Positions 60,879 through 64,000 of a DNA stretch of 64,000 bases are shown here, piece by piece (position 1 is the first letter of the stretch; every line of letters begins with the position of its first letter). Both the position numbers and the translations under genes were made by a program. The stretch comes from JAJPHI01 sp035541875 (lineage in GTDB: Bacteria > Desulfobacterota > Binatia > Binatales > Binataceae), in NCBI GenBank assembly GCA_035541875.1, contig DATKML010000053.1, forward strand, positions 48,676 to 112,675, read 5' to 3'. The notes beneath the pieces were generated by a model. That model saw only the letters and a program-made list of their open reading frames with translations. It did not search any database and was not told the origin of the DNA.

Positions 60879-61853
60879 TTGCTCCCGAAACTCGAAGAAC
60901 TCGAAGCGGCCGCTCGTATCGTCCACAAGGTCATCAGCCCGACCCCGGCGATTCAGTGGCCGCTACTATCCGCGGGTTGCGGTGCGGAAGTATGGGTTAA
61001 GCATGAAAATCATCTGCCGATCGGGGCGTTCAAGCTCCGCGGAGGGCTGACCTATTTCGATCATCTGGCGCGGAGCAGCACGAAAATATCCGGCGTAATC
61101 GCGGCGACGCGGGGAAATCACGGGCAGAGTATCGCGTTCGCGGCGGGGCGCTACGGAATCGGTGCAACGATCGTAGTCCCGCAGGGTAACAGTCGCGAGA
61201 AAAATGCAGCGATGCGCGTGCTCGGCGCCAATCTGATCGAGCACGGAAGCGATTTCCAGGACGCGCTTCAATTCGCGGCCGACCAAGCGAGAGTGATGAA
61301 CCTCGCGATGGTTCCGTCGTTCGACCCTGAACTCGTGGTTGGCGTCGCAAGTTACGCGCTCGAATTCCTTCAATCGGTAGCCGATCTCGACACGGTCTAT
61401 GTGCCGATTGGGCTCGGCTCGGGCATCTGCGGTGTGATCGCAGCGCGCGAAGCGCTTCACCTCAAGACGACAGTCGTAGGTGTCGTCGCCGAGCGGGCTC
61501 CCACGTATGCTCTCTCTTTCAAAGCTGGACAGCCCGTCGCGACTGATTCAGCTGCGACTTTTGCCGACGGGGTCGCGTGTCGCGTGCCGGACCCACGGGC
61601 GGTGGCGATTATCAATCGCTATGCCGACCGCATCGTCACGGTGACGGAAGACCAAATCGCCGATGCCGTGCGCTTCTACTTCTCCGATACGCACAACGTT
61701 GCCGAAGGCGCTGGAGCTACACCGCTCGCCGCCTTGATCCGCGAGCGCGATCAGATGGCGGGCCGCAAAGTCGGGCTAATCCTGAGCGGCGGCAATATCG
61801 ATCGCGACCTGTACACGAAAATTCTCGCGGGCGAATCGATCGCCGCTGCGTAG
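60879..61853 (+). CDS. PLP-dependent threonine dehydratase-like enzyme (no ACT domain)
   Basis: 324 residues from TTG 60879, preceded by AGGGGC. Fold-type II PLP enzyme: the lysine lies in PIGAFKLRGGL, the substrate loop in ATRGNHGQSIAFA, the PLP-phosphate loop in GLGSGICGVIAA, and SGGNIDRD near the end. It lacks the ACT domain of ilvA (44395-45627) and resembles the shorter serine/threonine dehydratase or hydroxyectoine-associated group. It is likely cotranscribed with the upstream hydrolase. Confidence 0.88.
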   Translation: MLPKLEELEAAARIVHKVISPTPAIQWPLLSAGCGAEVWVKHENHLPIGAFKLRGGLTYFDHLARSSTKISGVIAATRGNHGQSIAFAAGRYGIGATIVVPQGNSREKNAAMRVLGANLIEHGSDFQDALQFAADQARVMNLAMVPSFDPELVVGVASYALEFLQSVADLDTVYVPIGLGSGICGVIAAREALHLKTTVVGVVAERAPTYALSFKAGQPVATDSAATFADGVACRVPDPRAVAIINRYADRIVTVTEDQIADAVRFYFSDTHNVAEGAGATPLAALIRERDQMAGRKVGLILSGGNIDRDLYTKILAGESIAAA

Positions 61854-61900
61854 GCGAGGCGACTTGCGCGAAGCTTGGTCGGCGGGATTAATTCGTTAAG

Positions 61901-63604
61901 GTGGGTTCCTTCTACGACTTCGCCGCCGTCTGCCAATCGTTAGGCCAGACGAGCAGCCGTCTGCAGATTGCCGAGTTAGCAGGCGAATTCCTGGCGCGCC
62001 TTCCTCTGGAAGAGGCCGCGACTGCGGCGCGTCTGATGGTGGGGCAAGCACTCGAACAAGGTGCTGAGAAGCGCTTGCAGATCAGCGGCCGCGCGGTATG
62101 GCGTATCGTCGCGGAGATGACGGGTGGCGAAGAACAGGGTGAGGACATCTTCGCCGCAGCTACCGATTTCGGCGAGGCGATAGAGATGCTGCTCCGCACC
62201 CGTACGCCTGAACCCGATCCGACGCTAACTATCGCGGAAGTCGCGAATCGCCTGGGCGAGATGGCGGAGATCGAAGGGCGCAACTCGCGAGGACGAAAGC
62301 TTGCAGTTCTGCGCGAATTGTTCGAGCGAACAAGCGTGCTCGAAGGAAAATATCTCGCCAAGATTTTGATCGGCGAGATGCGCCACGGGATGAGCGATGG
62401 GCTGATGCTCGAAGCGATCGCGCGGATGGCCGCCAAGCCGATCAGCGAGATCCGTCGGGCCCATATGCTCGAAGGCGACCTCGGTCGCCTGGTGCTCAAG
62501 CTCCGCGGCTCCGATCACGCGTTGTCGCCGACTCCTGAGGCGAGTAGTGAGTCGCCGCTCGAAGCGCAGCAAAGTGGAGCTCCGCAAACGGCAAAGCCGC
62601 TCAAGCCGATGCTCGCAGCGCCTGCAGCCAATATCGCCGAAGCGTTTCGTATCCTCGAAGGTAATCTGGCGCTGGAACACAAGCTCGATGGAGCGCGTGT
62701 GCAGATACATCGCGACGCCGCCGGTGTGAGAGTTTTCTCGCGTCGCCTCAATGAGGTTACGGCAAGCCTGCCTGAGGTGGTCGAGATAATGACCAGCCTG
62801 CAGGTACCTATAGCAATCTTCGATGGCGAGGTTATCGCAATCGATGAGCACGGACGGCCGCGCGCTTTTCAGGACGTGATGCGGCGATTCGGGCGTCGCC
62901 GTGATATCGATCGACTCCGCGCTGAACAACCAATTCGGCTCTTTGTCTTTGACCTGATGGGTCTCGACGGCCGACTGCTGATCGATACTCCCTACGAAGA
63001 ACGTTACATGATGCTAGCGCAAATCGCCGAAACGGCCGGCTTCACGCTGGCTCAGCGGATCATCCCCGCATCGGTTCATGAAGCGGAACAGTTCTATGCG
63101 CGAGCGATCGCTGCTGGCTACGAAGGCGTGATGGCCAAGGCCTTATCGAGCGCTTACACGCCGGGTGCTCGCGGTCGCGGATGGCTCAAAATTAAAAGCG
63201 CGCGCACGCTCGATCTCGTCATCGTCGCGGCTGATTGGGGCTATGGACGGCGCCACGGGTGGCTTTCGAATTACCATCTGGCGGCGCGTGACGAAGCGAG
63301 CGGGGAACTCGTCGAAGTAGGCAAGACTTTCAAGGGCCTGACCGATTCGGACTTCCGCGAGATGACCGAACGGCTGCTCGCACTCAAGACCGAGGAATCG
63401 CACGGCACTGTGCAGGTACGACCCAAGGTCGTGGTCGAGGTCGCGTACAGCGATATCCAGCGCAGTCCACGGTACGCCGGCGGGATGGCCCTCCGCTTCG
63501 CGCGTATCGTCGGAATCCGCTCTGACAAAGGCCCGGAAGAGATCGATACGATTGCGAATATCGCAGCGGCATTTGATCGCCAGATCGTTAAGCCCACTGA
63601 TTGA
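61901..63604 (+). CDS. lig: ATP-dependent DNA ligase
   Basis: A 567-residue single-chain ligase with an N-terminal DNA-binding domain (about 1-200), a low-complexity linker (about 208-232) and an adenylylation domain. The AMP-lysine is K261 in EHKLDGARVQIHR (motif I KxDGxR); FDGEVIAID (motif III), GYEGVMAKALSSAYTPG (motif IV) and GWLKIKSA (motif V) follow, then an OB domain. The length and layout match archaeal/LigB-type ligases, not LigD. Bacteria normally use NAD-dependent LigA for replication, so this is probably a repair ligase. GTG start. Confidence 0.93.
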   Translation: MGSFYDFAAVCQSLGQTSSRLQIAELAGEFLARLPLEEAATAARLMVGQALEQGAEKRLQISGRAVWRIVAEMTGGEEQGEDIFAAATDFGEAIEMLLRTRTPEPDPTLTIAEVANRLGEMAEIEGRNSRGRKLAVLRELFERTSVLEGKYLAKILIGEMRHGMSDGLMLEAIARMAAKPISEIRRAHMLEGDLGRLVLKLRGSDHALSPTPEASSESPLEAQQSGAPQTAKPLKPMLAAPAANIAEAFRILEGNLALEHKLDGARVQIHRDAAGVRVFSRRLNEVTASLPEVVEIMTSLQVPIAIFDGEVIAIDEHGRPRAFQDVMRRFGRRRDIDRLRAEQPIRLFVFDLMGLDGRLLIDTPYEERYMMLAQIAETAGFTLAQRIIPASVHEAEQFYARAIAAGYEGVMAKALSSAYTPGARGRGWLKIKSARTLDLVIVAADWGYGRRHGWLSNYHLAARDEASGELVEVGKTFKGLTDSDFREMTERLLALKTEESHGTVQVRPKVVVEVAYSDIQRSPRYAGGMALRFARIVGIRSDKGPEEIDTIANIAAAFDRQIVKPTD

Positions 63605-63650
63605 TCGTTCTTCCCTACATAAAGTAATAGCCAGCGTTCAAAGGAAGTAG

Positions 63651-63863
63651 ATGAAAGAGACCGTCGCGCGTGATCCACTGTCACTGGGTTTGTTCATGCC
63701 CAACTGCAGTAACGCCAATGTTATAGGCTCTTACCGACCCGTCGCAGACCATTGGACCTACGAGTCCAACGCGCAAATCGCACAGGCAGCAGAAGCGGCA
63801 GGATTCGATTTTTTCTTTCCGGTGGCGAAGTGGAAGGGCGACGGCGGCAAGACCAACTCCTAG
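63651..63863 (+). pseudogene. Truncated LLM-class flavin monooxygenase
   Basis: Only about 70 residues remain. LSLGLFMPNCSNANVIGS, TYESNAQIAQAAEAAGFDFF and VAKWKGDGGKT match the N-terminus of luciferase-like monooxygenases in the RutA/SfnG group, which are normally around 350-400 residues. The stop codon TAG at 63861-63863 coincides with the junction to the mobile element, so the gene was cut by the insertion; the rest is expected beyond the far end of that element. Confidence 0.75.
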
Positions 63864-64000
63864 TGTGGTGTCCCGTAAATAACTTATTTAATTGTTGAGT
63901 TCGGTCGCGTACAATCAAGCTCCATGGGCAGGCCGAATGCGGCGGTAAGAATCAGCGCGGCGGAGGCTGAACAATTGGGCGCGATTGCGCGGTCGCGCAG
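63861..64000 (+). mobile_element. Left end of an IS630-family insertion sequence (partial)
   Basis: The monooxygenase frame ends at a TA (63861-63862) followed by GTGTGGTGTCCCGTAAATAA, a plausible terminal repeat, and 60 bases later by an IS630-type transposase start. IS630 elements insert at and duplicate TA. The other end lies outside the window. Confidence 0.65.
63925..64000 (+). CDS. IS630-family transposase, N-terminal fragment
   Basis: An ATG at 63925 opens MGRPNAAVRISAAEAEQLGA, running off the window end. The MGRPxxxxxxSxxExxxLxxxAR pattern is the usual IS630 transposase N-terminus, preceding a helix-turn-helix. Only 25 codons are visible, so completeness is unknown. Confidence 0.65.

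Noticed and set aside
1..64000. tRNA, rRNA or CRISPR array
   Set aside because: No cloverleaf TpsiC motif, rRNA segment or regularly spaced direct repeats were found by reading.

Overview
The window is GC-rich bacterial chromosome of a Gram-negative (diderm) organism: it encodes lipobox lipoproteins, an OmpA-type peptidoglycan-binding lipoprotein, a sigma-54 activator, a penicillin-binding-protein-type D,D-carboxypeptidase and large Sec-exported proteins of a passenger-like type. The gene content is dominated by CoA-ester chemistry (six class III CaiB/BaiF CoA-transferases, thiolases, MaoC hydratases, acyl-CoA dehydrogenase, CitE-like lyase), luciferase-like flavin monooxygenases, an amidohydrolase-2 protein and a Rieske oxygenase. 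That mixture resembles uncultured soil or subsurface lineages such as Candidatus Binatota; this placement is inference from gene content only, since no rRNA gene is in the window.

Layout. 1-2.5 kb: end of a Rieske oxygenase, its small coupled companion, then a decayed secreted FG-GAP/HEAT gene. 2.5-4.97 kb: SCP2-type thiolase with a clear terminator, a doubtful short gene, and an unknown helical protein. 5.0-9.4 kb (minus): OmpA lipoprotein, a small secreted protein, and an NtrC-type response regulator with its histidine kinase. 9.6-12.1 kb: a large membrane GT2 glycosyltransferase with an unusual N-terminal domain. 12.2-15.6 kb: molybdopterin genes moaB and a moaD-moaE fusion, ispH, a deoxynucleoside kinase, and pterin dehydratase. 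15.7-17.4 kb: a two-subunit hot-dog hydratase followed by a ferritin-like diiron protein. 17.5-23.6 kb: two tandem paralogous ~1000-residue exported proteins with nearly identical C-termini.

23.8-30.2 kb: amidohydrolase, CitE-like lyase, a LysR regulator divergent from a glutaryl-CoA-dehydrogenase-like enzyme, a DHH phosphoesterase and a small lipoprotein. 30.2-40.7 kb: a CoA-ester catabolic island with four CaiB/BaiF genes, one operon of which joins a Cys-less thiolase-like protein, a DUF35 zinc-ribbon/OB protein and two overlapping CoA-transferases; also an NHL protein, an FMN 2-hydroxyacid oxidase and an LLM oxidoreductase. 40.8-45.6 kb: hisH-hisF-ribH, a MerR/TPR protein, two small overlapping genes and threonine ammonia-lyase. 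46-49.4 kb: single-domain response regulator, SnoaL-like secreted protein, fumarase and a FecR-domain protein. 49.5-53.5 kb: an operon of VOC protein plus another overlapping CoA-transferase pair, divergent from an LLM monooxygenase. 53.6-63.6 kb: exported membrane protein, a frameshifted NAD(P)-binding gene, esterase, D,D-carboxypeptidase, a GT2-methyltransferase fusion, a hydrolase, a PLP lyase and an ATP-dependent DNA ligase. The window ends with an LLM monooxygenase cut off by what looks like the left end of an IS630-family element.

No tRNA, rRNA or CRISPR array was recognised. The most distinctive signals are the two overlapping CoA-transferase pairs in which one partner lacks the canonical catalytic aspartate, the thiolase-like/DUF35 pair lacking the thiolase cysteine, the tandem exported paralogs with a homogenised C-terminus, two gene fusions (MoaD-MoaE and GT2-methyltransferase), and several perfect inverted repeats and small dispersed intergenic repeats.
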